64,000 bases of DNA. It comes from Hormiphora californensis (taxonomy: Eukaryota; Ctenophora; Tentaculata; Cydippida; Pleurobrachiidae). Of this stretch, positions 25,001 through 34,036 are shown piece by piece; within the stretch, counting starts at the first letter, position 1; every line of letters starts with the position of its first letter. The stretch covers positions 9,453,969-9,517,968 of the forward strand of contig CM035351.1 of the NCBI GenBank assembly GCA_020137815.1. Direction: 5' to 3'. The position numbers were made by a program, and so were the translations under genes. The notes below the pieces were generated by a model. That model worked only from the letters and a program-made list of their open reading frames with translations. It did not search any database and had not been told where the DNA came from.

Positions 25001-26547
25001 TGTAGTGATGTTATATGGGATACCACCTGAGGATGCAGTCGTATATTGTGATACTGATAATGAACACCTTTGCGCTGGCAAGATCATTGATACATCATAG
25101 CATAATGATCCTCACAACTCACAGTTATGTAGTTATTGACCCGTTCCTCACAACTCAGCTTCCAGCACAACCAGTTGATGTAGTAGCACATGTCCTCATT
25201 AGTGACCAGGTGGAGAGGTGCTGGTTTCCCGCCTGAGAAGGCCTTGTGGGCTGGTTCTAGTCGGTGGGCACGATGCCAGCAATCCTTGTACTGGACCATT
25301 ATCTCCCTGGACAGGAAGGAGTTGTTATATGGTCTAACACCGGGGAGGGAGGGGGGAGGGGGGGTCGTAGTGGGAGAAGGTATGGTCTAACACCGGGGGA
25401 GGGCGTAGTGGGAGAAGGTATATTACAGAGTGAGAGAGGGAGAAGGGACGGTTTTATATGAATCATATAATGAGGAGAGTAGCTACTGCATCTCACCACA
25501 TATTTCTGGAAGTCCTCCTTTTACCTGACTCGGTCCTGGAAGTCCTCCTCTTACCTGACTCGGTCCTAGAAGTCCTCCTCTTACCTGACTCGGTCCTGGA
25601 AGTCCTCCTCTTACCTGACTCGGTCCTGGAAGTCCCCCTCTTACCTGACTCGGTCCTGGAAGTCCTCCTCTTACCCGACTCGGTCCTGGAAGTCCTCCTC
25701 TTACCTGACTCGGTCCTGGAAGTCCTCCTCTTACCTGACTCGGTCCTGGAAGTCCCCCTCTTACCTGACTCGGTCCTGGAAGTCCTCCTCTTACCTGACT
25801 CGGTCCTGGAAGTCCTCCTCTTACCTGACTCGGTCCTGGAAGTCCTCCTCTTACCTGACTCGGTCCTGGAAGTCCTCCTCTTATCTGACTCGGTCCTGGA
25901 AGTCCTCCTCTTACCTGACTCGGTCCTGGAAGTCCTCCTCTTACCTGACTCGGTCCTGGAAGTCCTCCTCTTACCTGACTCGGTCCTGGAAGTCCTCATG
26001 AAGATCAGTAACAGCAGCCCCGTGCCTGCTGTACCGGCTCCACCTTGTCAAGTGCATCTTCTTCAGCAGCAACAAATCCTCGCACTGCGACAGAAAGAAT
26101 TGGTGTAGGATGAGAGGCAGGGACTCAGGACTATGTTCTGGTATGTTACATGTCTTCAACTCTGCAGCCAGCACTCGATCATGGCTCTGAATGGGTCTCA
26201 TGTCAGGTACGGAGAGTATCCGGCGTAGAGCTTCACGTCGTTCAACCTCTGCCTCACTCTCATCTTGAGGGTATGCAACGGAACTGGGGGGGATTGTTTA
26301 TGTTAGAAAATATACGGGGGTTTTTTTTAATTGAGGGTTGATTCTTTATTGAAGTTTGCGCAACCAAACACATTTGATATGTGAAATATAAAACGTGATC
26401 TTACCTGAGGTGATCTTACCTGAGGTTGCGTGTTTTCCCGTAGCCAATATCCTTGAGTTCGGTGTTCAACTCGGTAATATTCCGGTTTAGTTCGTCCTTT
26501 AGGGCACGAGTCCTGCTCCCCAGAGAGACAAGACTCTCATGCTGCAT
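10134..26547 (-). CDS. ccdc162: CCDC162-like coiled-coil protein (multi-exon, N-terminal and central part)
   Basis: Start codon in the first exon (26420-26547, MQHESLVSLGSR). Following exons with AG/GT borders: 25975-26283, about 25107-25315, 24937-25026, about 24106-24290, 23691-23816, about 23465-23575, 22977-23162, about 22690-22830, 22360-22592, about 21945-22078, 21600-21738, about 21060-21197, about 20840-20957, 20594-20662, 16064-16195, about 15800-15868, 15487-15650, about 14955-15093, 14556-14722, about 13643-13842, 13187-13285, 12990-13125, 12840-12945, 12513-12720, 12330-12412, 12052-12215, 11732-11888, 11487-11602, and 10134-10296. Family-like motifs: LHQFFLSQCEDL, CLGILNYFESVERT, DRTAVLLDIWSQEVAF, MVQYKDCWHRAHRLE. 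These agree with what I recall of animal CCDC162, a long protein of unknown function. Exon borders marked 'about' are not verified to the base. The Penelope/TIR insertion lies in the intron after 20594. Confidence 0.7.
10920..11020. repeat. (CT)n microsatellite
   Basis: About 45 CT units; with the (GA)n block at 11130 it brackets a short unique stretch at about 11030-11125 that reads as possible coding sequence on the minus strand (ADCVLTRKRFAGGK). Confidence 0.95.
11134..11208. repeat. (GA)n microsatellite
   Basis: About 37 GA units immediately left of an A/G-rich intron. Confidence 0.95.
14062..14165. repeat. (GA)n microsatellite
   Basis: About 45 GA units with a few GGGA and GAAA interruptions, intronic. 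Confidence 0.95.
15965..16026. repeat. (GA)n microsatellite
   Basis: About 30 GA units directly downstream of the exon at 16064-16195 on the minus strand. Confidence 0.95.
16615..18183 (-). CDS. Penelope-like reverse transcriptase with C-terminal GIY-YIG endonuclease
   Basis: The frame contains RT motifs: LINPAKSSLGK near the start, FISYDIEAFYPSI (motif A, catalytic Asp), MGAYDGAETCEIVGLY, GLYRDDGLI (motif C, YRDD), and SNHPPTVLKNIP. The C-terminal third has a CNCKDKGSCPLDGKC zinc-binding segment, then FLYIGLTGNSFKTRFSQHK, the GIY-YIG nuclease core, and CDLCTTEK. This domain order (RT then GIY-YIG) is that of endonuclease-plus Penelope-like elements; very similar proteins are abundant in cnidarian genomes as I recall. 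The frame starts inside the conserved RT N-terminal region without a natural start, because a one-base shift near 18185-18210 separates it from the upstream frame. Confidence 0.9.
   Translation of the reverse strand: MMKDHKPGFEAKLQTRLINPAKSSLGKVSKVILERITSKLRPKLMCNQWRGTDEVLQWFKGKRSNGFKFISYDIEAFYPSIGEELLDRALRFVGQFIDISEEDWEVIHHSRKSMLFDMNGEIWHRKESIFDVTMGAYDGAETCEIVGLYMLNKVSSCIPKESHGLYRDDGLIIVEEPNGPKMERIRKDLISIFQEEGLKIEVSMPSEYINFLDTTMRNDGTFMPFRKDGKTSNYVHSSSNHPPTVLKNIPDMVMDRIRRLSSSPSAFQAARYHYQGALEQSGYKGFSTEYKDVARKGEKKRKGRRRVIWFNPPFSVDVETDLGRKFLGLVARHFPAGHVYSQIFNKNTLKVSYSCMKNMESRIKAHNKKLTHGGPKPTDVPDKLCNCKDKGSCPLDGKCLTESLVYEAQLKTSCNQKFLYIGLTGNSFKTRFSQHKHTFNNSEKRTSTRLSEKVWELKDRGITFGITWKVRKKGRPYRIGDRFCDLCTTEKMEILTESRNHQLLNRRSEIMGSCRHHKKYNL
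18155..18733 (-). CDS. Penelope-like element, N-terminal part of the RT ORF (frameshifted)
   Basis: Begins at ATG (MMKKLQFEY) and contains the conserved pre-RT motif NVIVPADKTGNFYEM. It overlaps the main RT frame by about 30 bases in a different phase; beyond about residue 175 the reading no longer resembles the family, whereas the other frame continues with GSAFILMKDHKPG. Thus one ancestral ORF is broken by a single-base indel, so this copy is probably inactive unless the indel is a consensus error. Confidence 0.75.
   Translation of the reverse strand: MMKKLQFEYSLKNVPRGSHQEYLKSLINRVEDFVSRVRWRAFFFEKQGEEEVENKVVDEKYGLRTGTRAPVVKNLIPFEKDLFKLVSAIRFRRHNNEFLDKLDRDMNSIKSSPNVIVPADKTGNFYEMPVKKYQGLCRKAITAEYRKAPDDAVELLKHRSICYRIEIKAQWEGSAIPERLSIHFDEGPQARV
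18784..19658 (-). pseudogene. 5'-truncated tandem copy of the Penelope-like ORF (C-terminus only)
   Basis: It starts at ARKGEKKRKGRRR and runs through the zinc segment and GIY-YIG domain to the same stop, with the same 3' flank as the full unit 2351 bases away. No RT core remains. It serves as the upstream half of the tandem arrangement, not as a gene by itself. Confidence 0.85.
20038..20112 (-). other. tRNA-like remnant with Pol III B-box
   Basis: On the minus strand GGCCCGGGTTCGATTCCCGA forms the T-arm and contains a perfect B-box, GGTTCGATTCC, preceded by an anticodon-stem-like CTCCACTCTGACGCGTGAG. No convincing D-arm or A-box, so it is a tRNA-derived fragment (SINE-like head) within the TIR element, not a functional tRNA. 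Confidence 0.55.
24290..24490. repeat. Tandem repeat, unit ~25 bp (gagagggaggtacacgttag)
   Basis: Seven or so imperfect copies of GAGAGGGAGGTACACGTTAG with variable spacer, in an intron of the CCDC162-like gene. Confidence 0.85.
25501..25998. repeat. 30-bp minisatellite carrying an exon end and 5' splice site, ~16-17 copies
   Basis: Sixteen full units plus a partial one, nearly identical. On the minus strand each unit consists of the last ~20 coding bases of the exon at 25975-26283 (ACTTCCAGGACCGAGTCAG) and the donor GTAAGAGGA. The unit is a multiple of three and contains no stop in this frame, so use of a more distal donor would add 10-residue DFQDRVR-type or shifted repeats. One copy near 25881 has AT instead of GT at the donor. 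Confidence 0.95.
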
Positions 26548-26918
26548 CCTCTTCTACAATCTCGTTATAACAACATCGTATTTGTGGTGATCTGACTTGC
26601 TATAATTACAAAGGGGTTATGGGTGATATAGAAAATATAGGTAGTTGGACGGGTTGAATGAATAGTAATACTAGTATAGTTTGGTAGGTAACAAAATTTA
26701 AAATACATGACAATATTAACTTAATTACAAACTTAAAATAACGGTTTGTAGTTTATTGAGTCTCTCATACAAGTGCCCAGTTATTCAACATCCTCAGTCC
26801 TTTGGTGGGTCCACTGGGCCCACTCCACACATCTCCTGTGTGCTATAGCCGGTCCTCTCTGTCCCTTCCCATCTAGTCTGCACCTCTGTCTCACAGTAAT
26901 GTCCCAGCTCCCTCTCTC

Positions 26919-29900
26919 TCAGCCAGGACAGTGCTTGGTGAATGGTGATAGTATACCCACAAGCACTCTATGTCTGTACGGGTCAGCCAGGTAGATACTC
27001 CCATCAAACTCCTTTACTACAATACTAGTGATAGAGTGAAACCCTCCCACCTCCTCCCCCAACATGGTGTAGATGAGCTCCCCAGTAGGGAACATGACCC
27101 CGACCCTTCCCTCCGCAGTGCCCACCAGTAACACCCCATCGGGGGCTACACAGATGGAAATGGGCACCCCCTGAATATGGATCCTCCGCACTAGTTCTCC
27201 CTCCAGACTCCACACATGGATGGATGAGTTGCTTTTATCACACACGTACACCTCCTCATTTAGCTGGCTCGCTGCTATGGCAACCGCATTTGTGTCGTGT
27301 CGCAGCTTCTTCACGCACTCCAACACTACTTTTGTGTCGTCGTTCGTGTTGAAAGTTAGCCGCCAGATTTCAACATATGTTACCTGGAGGAGACAATAGT
27401 TATTTTTATCTAGGTAAGGGGAGGGCACTGGGGCTAGAGAAGGGGACAAAACCTAAAAGTAGACGCTTACCTTGCAAATGTAAATGTGGTTATTGACGAA
27501 TGCACAATCCAGTACACCCTCCCATATGTTCCTTATCGTGTACCACTGAGCGTTTTCAACATTCTGCAGTCGGAAACTCAATAGCCTGTCTTGTGCTATG
27601 AAATCCCTGACTGGGTTCCCAGCACTCCACATCCCCACCACCCTACTAACATTTCCTTTAAACACACGGCTATGTAGGAATGTTTGACCCTCTTCATTTC
27701 CCGTTGGATAGGCCACCCTGGCAACGGAATCAGAGTCGTACACAAGGAGACCACTGAGGTGTAGTGCTAAATAAAGGGGGCTCTTTAGTTCCCTGACACT
27801 ATCATCAAGAAACTCAATACTGGAGTACTCCTGCCAGATACGAGATACGGACCATGGTAGTCGGGGAGATACAAAATCCCCGCTCCCTGTCAGTGATGCA
27901 GATGAAGCATTAGGGGAGAGAACTCTCTTTGGCTTCCCAGAGCTATCCACAAACAACTTCATCCTTCTCATGGTCACCTGGCCACCAACATGAAGAGATG
28001 GAGCAGAGAATCCAGCCACTTCAAATGAGATGTGAGGTATACTCTTCATTTCACCCATTATCTTTTCAATACTCTTGAATTCTCTTATCAGTGAGTATGG
28101 TTTCTTGTCGTTAACCTTCACCAACAGGGACACTATCCTCTCTTTCTCCACCTCCATTACCTTCTGCACCTCACCCAGTATCTGAATGTTATTGTTCTTG
28201 GCTGCCTGGATCTGATCGTTAAGTCTGCTTCGTTGGGATGACGCCTCCTGAATAATCCGCTCATAGTACGCTACCAATCGTTCATTCTCCGAATCCAGAA
28301 CATCTGATACCTTGGAGCACTCTTCCTGGAAGGAGAACACATGTGTAATATACCATGCCATGACACTGAATGTTCTCAGTCTGTCCTAAATCCCAGGTAA
28401 TTATGTAATTAAGTACCTGTAGTGTTCCGAGAAGATCAGTAAAGTCTGCCTGCAGGTTATCAACATGCTCATGTAGCACATTCCTCCTCTCTGTAGCCTC
28501 CAAATCAGGCCGAACTATAGGGTGGCACGTGTTACATTATCAGGACGAACTATAGGGTGGCACGTGTTACATTATCAGGAATACTGTAGAATAATGTAAA
28601 GGGGACTAAAGATGCTGTAGACTGTAGAGAGCTGTAAAGATGCTGTAAAGATGCTGTAAAGATGCTGTAGAGATGGTAACAATGGTAAAGTATTATCCGT
28701 ACCTTGCTTTACCTGATACAAGGTGGCTCAGTGATGGTTTCACTTTGCAAGTAGCTAGTTATTGCAGCATTTCAGCACAGGGAGTGGCGATGATGGAGCA
28801 GATGGAGAACATCTCTACCTGTGAAATGGGTAGCAAGTAGCAGGGGGGGGGGCTTTGTAAAAAACATAAAGCAAGTAGCAGGGGGGGGGGGCTTTATAAC
28901 AAACAGCAAGTATTTACCAAGTTGATGTCCTTGAGAGATACAGGTATGGACGATACAGTTGCTGCACAGTAGAATATTACACTGTTGGCAATAACAGGCG
29001 AGGGGAGAGGCACTGCAAGCATCACACAGCCCACTCAAACTATCTGTACTCCTACTCTCCTCTTCCTGAGAACATGAGAGTTGTAAAACTTACCACAAGA
29101 GAGAGAGAGAGAGAGAGATAAACACACAGTGATAATCAAGATAGATATCGAGTGAGAAACAAGAGAAAGATAAAGAAGAGGGAAGACCGAGAAAAAGGAG
29201 CAACATCTGCACGTGCCAATTGCAGCGACAATTCGAAGTAAAACTCCTTAGGATGCAGTCCTCAGGGGGCTTGGACTCGCTTGACAAGTAGAAGGGGGAT
29301 TGGAGAAAATCATGTACAGTAAGGGAGGAGGGTGCTTGGAGAAAGCAAGTAGAGAGGGCTGTAAGAGAAAATGAGAAGAGCAGGGGAGGGAGGGTGAGAT
29401 AACGAGAGAGAGAGAGATAGAGAGAGGGTGGGTTGTAACAAACATGTAGCAAGTAGCAGGGGGGCTTTGTAACAAACAAACAGCAAGTAGCAGGGGGGCT
29501 TTGTAACAAACATGTAGCAAGTAGCAGGGGGGGGTGGCTTTGTAACAAACAGCAAGTAGCAGGGGGCTTTGTAAAAAACATGTAGCAAGTAGCAGGGGGG
29601 CTCTGTAACAAACAGCAAGTATTTACCAAGTTGATGTCCTTGAGAGATACAGGTATGGACGATACAGTTGCTGCACAGTAGAATATTACACTGTTGGCAA
29701 TAACAGGCGAGGGGAGAGGCACTGCAAGCATCACACAGCCCACTCAAACTATCTGTACTCCTACTCTCCTCTTCCTGAGAACATGAGAGTTGTAAAACTT
29801 ACCACAAGAGAGATAAACACACAGTGATAATCAAGATAGATACCGATTGAGAAACAAGAAAAAGATAAAGAGGAGGGAGAACCGAGAAAAAGGAGCAACA

Positions 29901-30032
29901 TCTGCACGTGCCAATTGCAGCGACAATTCGAAGTAAAACTCCCTTAGGATGCAGTCCTCGCTGGACTCTGCTTGACAAGAGAAGGGGATGGGAGAGAAAT
30001 GCAGTAAATAAAGGGAGAGAAGGGAGCAAGTG

Positions 30033-30127
<95 letters not shown>

Positions 30128-30474
30128 TAAAGCACGCATTGCACAACAAGCAGGAGTGAGTGTGTGTGGCAACACTCGGCAGAATCCACTTTCTCATTCC
30201 TGATTTGATTCATTATGTTTCTAAAATGACCATCTTCATATCCTACCTGAGTGACAATGTCCAATAGGGCGAGATTTAGAGCCAACAACTTCATCTCGTA
30301 TGGGGGATTCTTGGTACAGATGGGACACTTTATGAAGGAGCCAAGTTGAGATACCTGAGTCATGTTCTTGATACATGTCTCGCAGAAGGTGTGACCACAT
30401 GGAATCATAAAGGGACGGTGTCCCCCAGTGTCCCCATAGCCCTGGGAACATAACGGGCACTGAATAAAGGCCAT
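26919..30474 (-). CDS. TRIM-type RING/B-box/coiled-coil protein with beta-propeller-like C-terminus
   Basis: Five phase-compatible exons: 30247-30474 (RING: CPLC...HRPFMIPCGHTFCETC...CPIC), 29627-29774 (B-box: GLCDACSASPLACYCQQC..LC..C), 28417-28514 and 27471-28325 (coiled coil, then a long globular part), 26919-27383 (repeats such as NSSIHVWSLEGELVRRI and DGSIYLADPYRHRVL, like NHL/propeller blades). Total about 600 residues. RING proteins of this layout are E3 ubiquitin ligases; TRIM-NHL members also bind RNA or cytoskeletal partners, but the substrate is unknown. The start ATG immediately precedes the RING, usual for TRIMs. A second copy of the B-box exon exists at 28918-29065. The gene's 3' end is about 370 bases from the first exon of the CCDC162-like gene, same strand. 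Confidence 0.8.
28511..28580. repeat. 35-bp tandem duplication including a 3' splice site
   Basis: Two copies of a 35-bp unit beginning CGAACTATAGGGTGGCACG. On the minus strand each includes CCCTATAG|TTCG, so the acceptor for the exon at 28417-28514 is present twice. Confidence 0.85.
28770..29310 (-). other. Tandem duplicate of the B-box exon region (copy A)
   Basis: This block matches 29440-29990 at an offset of 709 bases around the exon. The B-box exon (28918-29065) is identical to copy B (29627-29774) with intact splice sites. Flanking intron carries 'agcaagtagcagggggg' repeats of differing number. The exon length, 148, is not a multiple of three, so only one copy can be included per transcript. 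Confidence 0.8.
30026..30125. repeat. (GA)n microsatellite
   Basis: About 48 GA units with one GAAAGA break in the intron after the RING exon. Confidence 0.95.
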
Positions 30475-30705
30475 CCTTACATCGGCTATGGAGAGGGAGG
30501 AGGTGAGAAGTGGTAGGTATAGGATAGGGGTGGGAGGTATGGAAGAGAGAGATAGATGTGAGAGCTGTGGAGAGTGAGATAGATGTTATTGTTAGAGAGA
30601 GATAGATTGGGATCGTAGTCATGGGAACACTACAGTATGCATCACAAATCTAATTGTATGAGAAGAAACGGAGGTGGATATGTGAAGTACTGGAGATGAG
30701 TGAGT

Positions 30706-30708
30706 GAA

Positions 30709-30752
<44 letters not shown>

Positions 30753-30905
30753 ACGAGAGAAGAGAGAGAGAGACTACGCGAGTCAGCGATAGCTCTATCC
30801 TGCTCTTCCGCATGCTCATACTCGCTTCTCTCTCGACTACTGCTCATGCGATCCGCTCTCTCTCTCTCTCTCTCGTCTCTCTCCCTCCCTCTCTCTCTCT
30901 CTGTT
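30706..30905. repeat. GA- and CT-rich simple repeats, opposite polarity
   Basis: A (GA)n block at 30713-30773 and a (CT)n block at 30857-30903 bracket about 80 bases of unique sequence upstream of the TRIM-type gene. Confidence 0.85.
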
Positions 30906-30984
30906 TCAGAAAACCAACCACTTTCGTTCCTACCTCTTTATTAGAAAACTCTATATATGTACACAATTGGACAAAACAAAGAGA

Positions 30985-31885
30985 ACGAGGGGCTCCCCCA
31001 AAAAAATTTTTTTTTTTAAAGAAAAGGGAAGAAGGAATAAAAAGGAAAATAAAAAAAAAAAGGGGGGGGACCTTTTCAAAGCCCTTCCCAAATTTTTATT
31101 TTTTAAAAATTTTTAAAAAATTTGCTAAAAATTCCTTTAAAAACATTTAAAAATGAAAATTTTATCCAAACTATGAGGTCAAAGGGTTTTTAAAAAATTC
31201 ACTGTATCTTCAGTACCTTTTAAGCCCGTAATCATTTTCCCAAAAACTTTTTCCGCGAATGTGCCCCAAAAATCTTTTGCGCCCCCAAAATTTTCCAAGT
31301 GGGGCAAAAAAACCCTGATTTTTTCTTAAAACGCTATTGAAATGAGAATTGTTTAAAAAGTGGTTTATTTGGGCCAAGACATAAACAAATAATCGTTTTT
31401 AAAGGTCTTTGGGGAACCGTAGTCATGGAAATGGGTAAAATTTTTTTTTGGGGGGGGGCCCCCCCATGTATATTTTTGGGGTTTTGGTGGGGGGGGGGGT
31501 TTTTTTTTTTTCCCCTTTTTCTTTTTTCCCCCCCCCTTTTAAACCCCTATGGCCCCTTTTCTCAAAAATCGTTTCCCCCCCCTCCCTAAAAATTTTTTTC
31601 CTTTTTTTCCCCACCCTTTTAATTTCCCCCCTTTCTTTTTTTTTTTTAAAAAGGTTTTTAAAAAGGGGGGACCTCCGTCCCCCAAAACTTTTAAAAACTT
31701 ATAGCCCCCCTCCCCAAACAAGGGACTTTTCTTTTTCCTAATTGAACTTTTAATTTATTTTCCCGGATTTTTTGGGTTGAAAATTTCCCACCCCACACTA
31801 TTTTCTTTTTTAAAAAAATTTGGGTATTCCTTTTTTCCAATCCCCCCCTTTTACTTTTCAAATTCCCTCTCTTTTCCATTATATC
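30985..31885. other. Homopolymer-block sequence, probable low-quality consensus
   Basis: The sequence degrades into runs of T, A, G and C of 4-12 bases, directly next to a GA/CT-rich zone. Frames in it are Gly/Lys/Phe/Pro-rich on both strands, without meaning. Residual real words are visible at the edges. Confidence 0.7.
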
Positions 31886-32306
31886 TCTACCGGCTACCCT
31901 CTCTCTTTGAAACTGCATGCTCCTCTCCTCAAATTAAGCTATTATAAAATTGACAAAGGGAAGGAGAGAGAGAGAGAGAGCTAGCTGAATATCTGCTTGA
32001 GCATCATGGACAAGTACATTCCGAAGTAGAAAACTTTTCAAGTCCTGGACTGGATGGAGCTTGTTTTAAATTATAGGGATTAAGAGAGCATTAAAGAGCG
32101 AGGAAGGGAGAGAAAAAGGAAGAGGTAGAGAAAGAGGAGAATGAAGTTAGAGAGAGAGAAGGAAGCTAAGCACAAATGTAATGTTGCAACACCCTGGGCA
32201 CGGTAATGTTCCGGATGGGTGGTAATACACCAAAGTCTCTCGATTCATTCCCTCACAACTCCCTCTCTGCCTGCAGTAATGCCTCTCCCAAGAAGGAGCG
32301 ATGGAT

Positions 32307-32980
32307 TTAGTAGAAGAATACTCCAAAGGCCGTTGCTAGGCAGAACATGGTTTCACCCATATAAAAGTACTGGGCGTAGTTATCCGTGTCTGAGTCCCAG
32401 AAACATCTGCATCCAACCTTTATACCCTGACCCCTCTGTTCACCAATCACAACATTAACTGCCAACTGGGGATTGGGGAAGAATCATTAATGTAAAATAC
32501 TCATAGTACTTGAGTTAACATGAAGTATAGTGAGGAATATTGTTTTCCCATTCCAACTGGGAGAGTTGTGAGAGTGTAAGAAATACCTTGTATCGTTCCA
32601 TCCCCAGTTGTTTCACCCTCTCCTTCACGGCCTCTGTGATGTTTTTACACCAGGTGGGCGCTTGGTCTGGATCATACGTCTTGTTAGCCAAATGTTCGTT
32701 AATCACACTGTAACGAGGTTCGGATTTAAATCAAACAAAAAGAATATTAAGAGCACTATGTGTCCATGGCCATGATAGTACCGTGTTTCCCTGCATTTAA
32801 CTTCAGAGTATCATGTGATCTGATCACTTTTAGTTTGACTCACTCTTGAATGACCTCCTTGACAAGGGCAGGCTTGAACTTATCCTTGAAGTTCGGTCTG
32901 ATGATATAGCTGTTCTCCGAGGCCTCGGGCACTGTTGGTGTTGCGGGGACCTCTCCTTCTGCAGGCACTGCTGGGGACAT
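32307..32980 (-). CDS. DYNLT2B: Tctex-1 family dynein light chain, DYNLT2B/TCTEX1D2-like
   Basis: Three exons, 32844-32980, 32588-32707 and 32307-32465, join in frame to give about 138 residues, the family length. Characteristic segments: NSYIIRPNFKDKFKPALVK (family YxLRPxFxxxFxP), ERVKQLGMERYK, VVIGEQRGQG, CRCFWDSDTDNYA and the C-terminal ATAFGVFFY. Human TCTEX1D2 has the matching YILRPVFQQRFRP, MGFDRYK, VIGEQRGEG and FWDADTDNY. These proteins are light chains of dynein-2, the retrograde intraflagellar transport motor; loss in humans causes a skeletal ciliopathy. The first in-frame ATG is used; longer versions would need a non-ATG start. Donor and acceptor sites are GT/AG. The gene is divergent from the ERAL1-like gene 1.06 kb away. 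Confidence 0.93.
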
Positions 32981-33612
32981 GGCTACTTGGGCTTTTAATT
33001 CGTGTAACTTAGGGGGCAGTGGGCACCAGGGTTGCAAAAGAATAGTGGACGAGTATGTGGATTGTGCATTTTCGTCAATCGACGAAGCATCGAAATGTAA
33101 CGGGTTACGGGTTGTAAATGTAAACTATCAGTTGTATGCTAATTGCTAAAGGAATGTTTTAACAGTCAAACCAGGAAGTTATGAAAAGTATAATTGCAGG
33201 CAATTGTGTTAGTTGTTTAGACAAATAGACATCCCCTCGTATTAGAGCTGTCACTGTCAGACTCAAAACTCCAATATCATGCGATTAGCAGCTTCGTGCG
33301 AATTTTTGATCTGAAATTATGTTTATGTCTGTCTCCTGATCCCTTGCTCTCAGCTGCAGTGCTGCCATCGATCTACAAACTTGTTCATTATTCTGGAATT
33401 TGGCTATCAACTTGATACTGAGTATCAAGATTTTGAATTTTATTTTCTGATTTTGAAATTCTTGTGAATTTTTCAGATTTTTGATTTCATGCGGACTGAC
33501 TGCAGCGCAGTAACTATTAAAATTCGCGCGTTACTGAATATTTGTACCACGCGCATTATTTTTGTACTCTGCACTGCATAGTCCACGACGCGACCAAAAA
33601 CCACAAACTTCT
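32981..33612. promoter_or_regulatory. Probable bidirectional promoter region (left part)
   Basis: Non-coding space between divergent starts at 32980 and 34037. No clear core elements recognised; it contains CpG-bearing cgcgcg near 33525-33600 and a MITE at 33613. Confidence 0.35.
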
Positions 33613-33835
33613 TAGTGGAAGCTCTTACGGTATTTCCCACGCCCCGTGGGAAAGTTTTTCGACCGTGGGAAAATGTTCGAACCGTGGGAAAAGAGAGATA
33701 CATACAATAACTATAAAAAATAAATTGTTTTTTATTAGTTATTGCATGTATCTCTCTTTTCCCACGGTTTGAAAACTTTCCCACGGTCGAAAAACTTTCC
33801 CACGGGCGTGGGAAATACCGTAAGAGCTTCCACTA
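33613..33835. mobile_element. 223-bp palindromic MITE, TA-flanked (Tc1/mariner-like)
   Basis: Arms of about 100 bp are inverted copies beginning GTGGAAGCTCTTACGG, with TA on both outer sides. Each arm contains three CCGTGGGAAA motifs. The loop holds an AT-rich segment. There is no coding capacity. The element lies in the shared upstream region of the DYNLT2B-like and ERAL1-like genes. Confidence 0.8.
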
Positions 33836-34036
33836 TCTCTTTTTTTTCAAACTGAAATTTAAAATTCTGATTTTTCAGTTGCTTGGCAAACGTTGCTGGC
33901 CCCCGATAGCGCGGGATAAGGCAGCGCTTTTCAATTCAGTTGCCTACCCCACGCTGCGTTTGTCAATTTTGAAACAAAAATCAGACAGTTGCTTTTGAAC
34001 ACTTCATCCATCATACCTTCCCTTCTCCCAGCTACG

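Noticed and set aside
25501-25998. CRISPR-like array
   Set aside because: Units are contiguous 30-bp tandem copies without unique spacers and the genome is eukaryotic.
25458-26108. A 216-residue plus-strand repeat protein (LLLPDSVLEV units)
   Set aside because: It is the antisense reading of the 30-bp minisatellite; open only because the unit is a multiple of three without stops in that frame.
29090-29743. A 217-residue minus-strand frame joining the B-box to Ser/Leu-rich sequence
   Set aside because: It runs through the donor at 29627 into the intron with GGGGGG-type repeats; only the B-box exon is supported.
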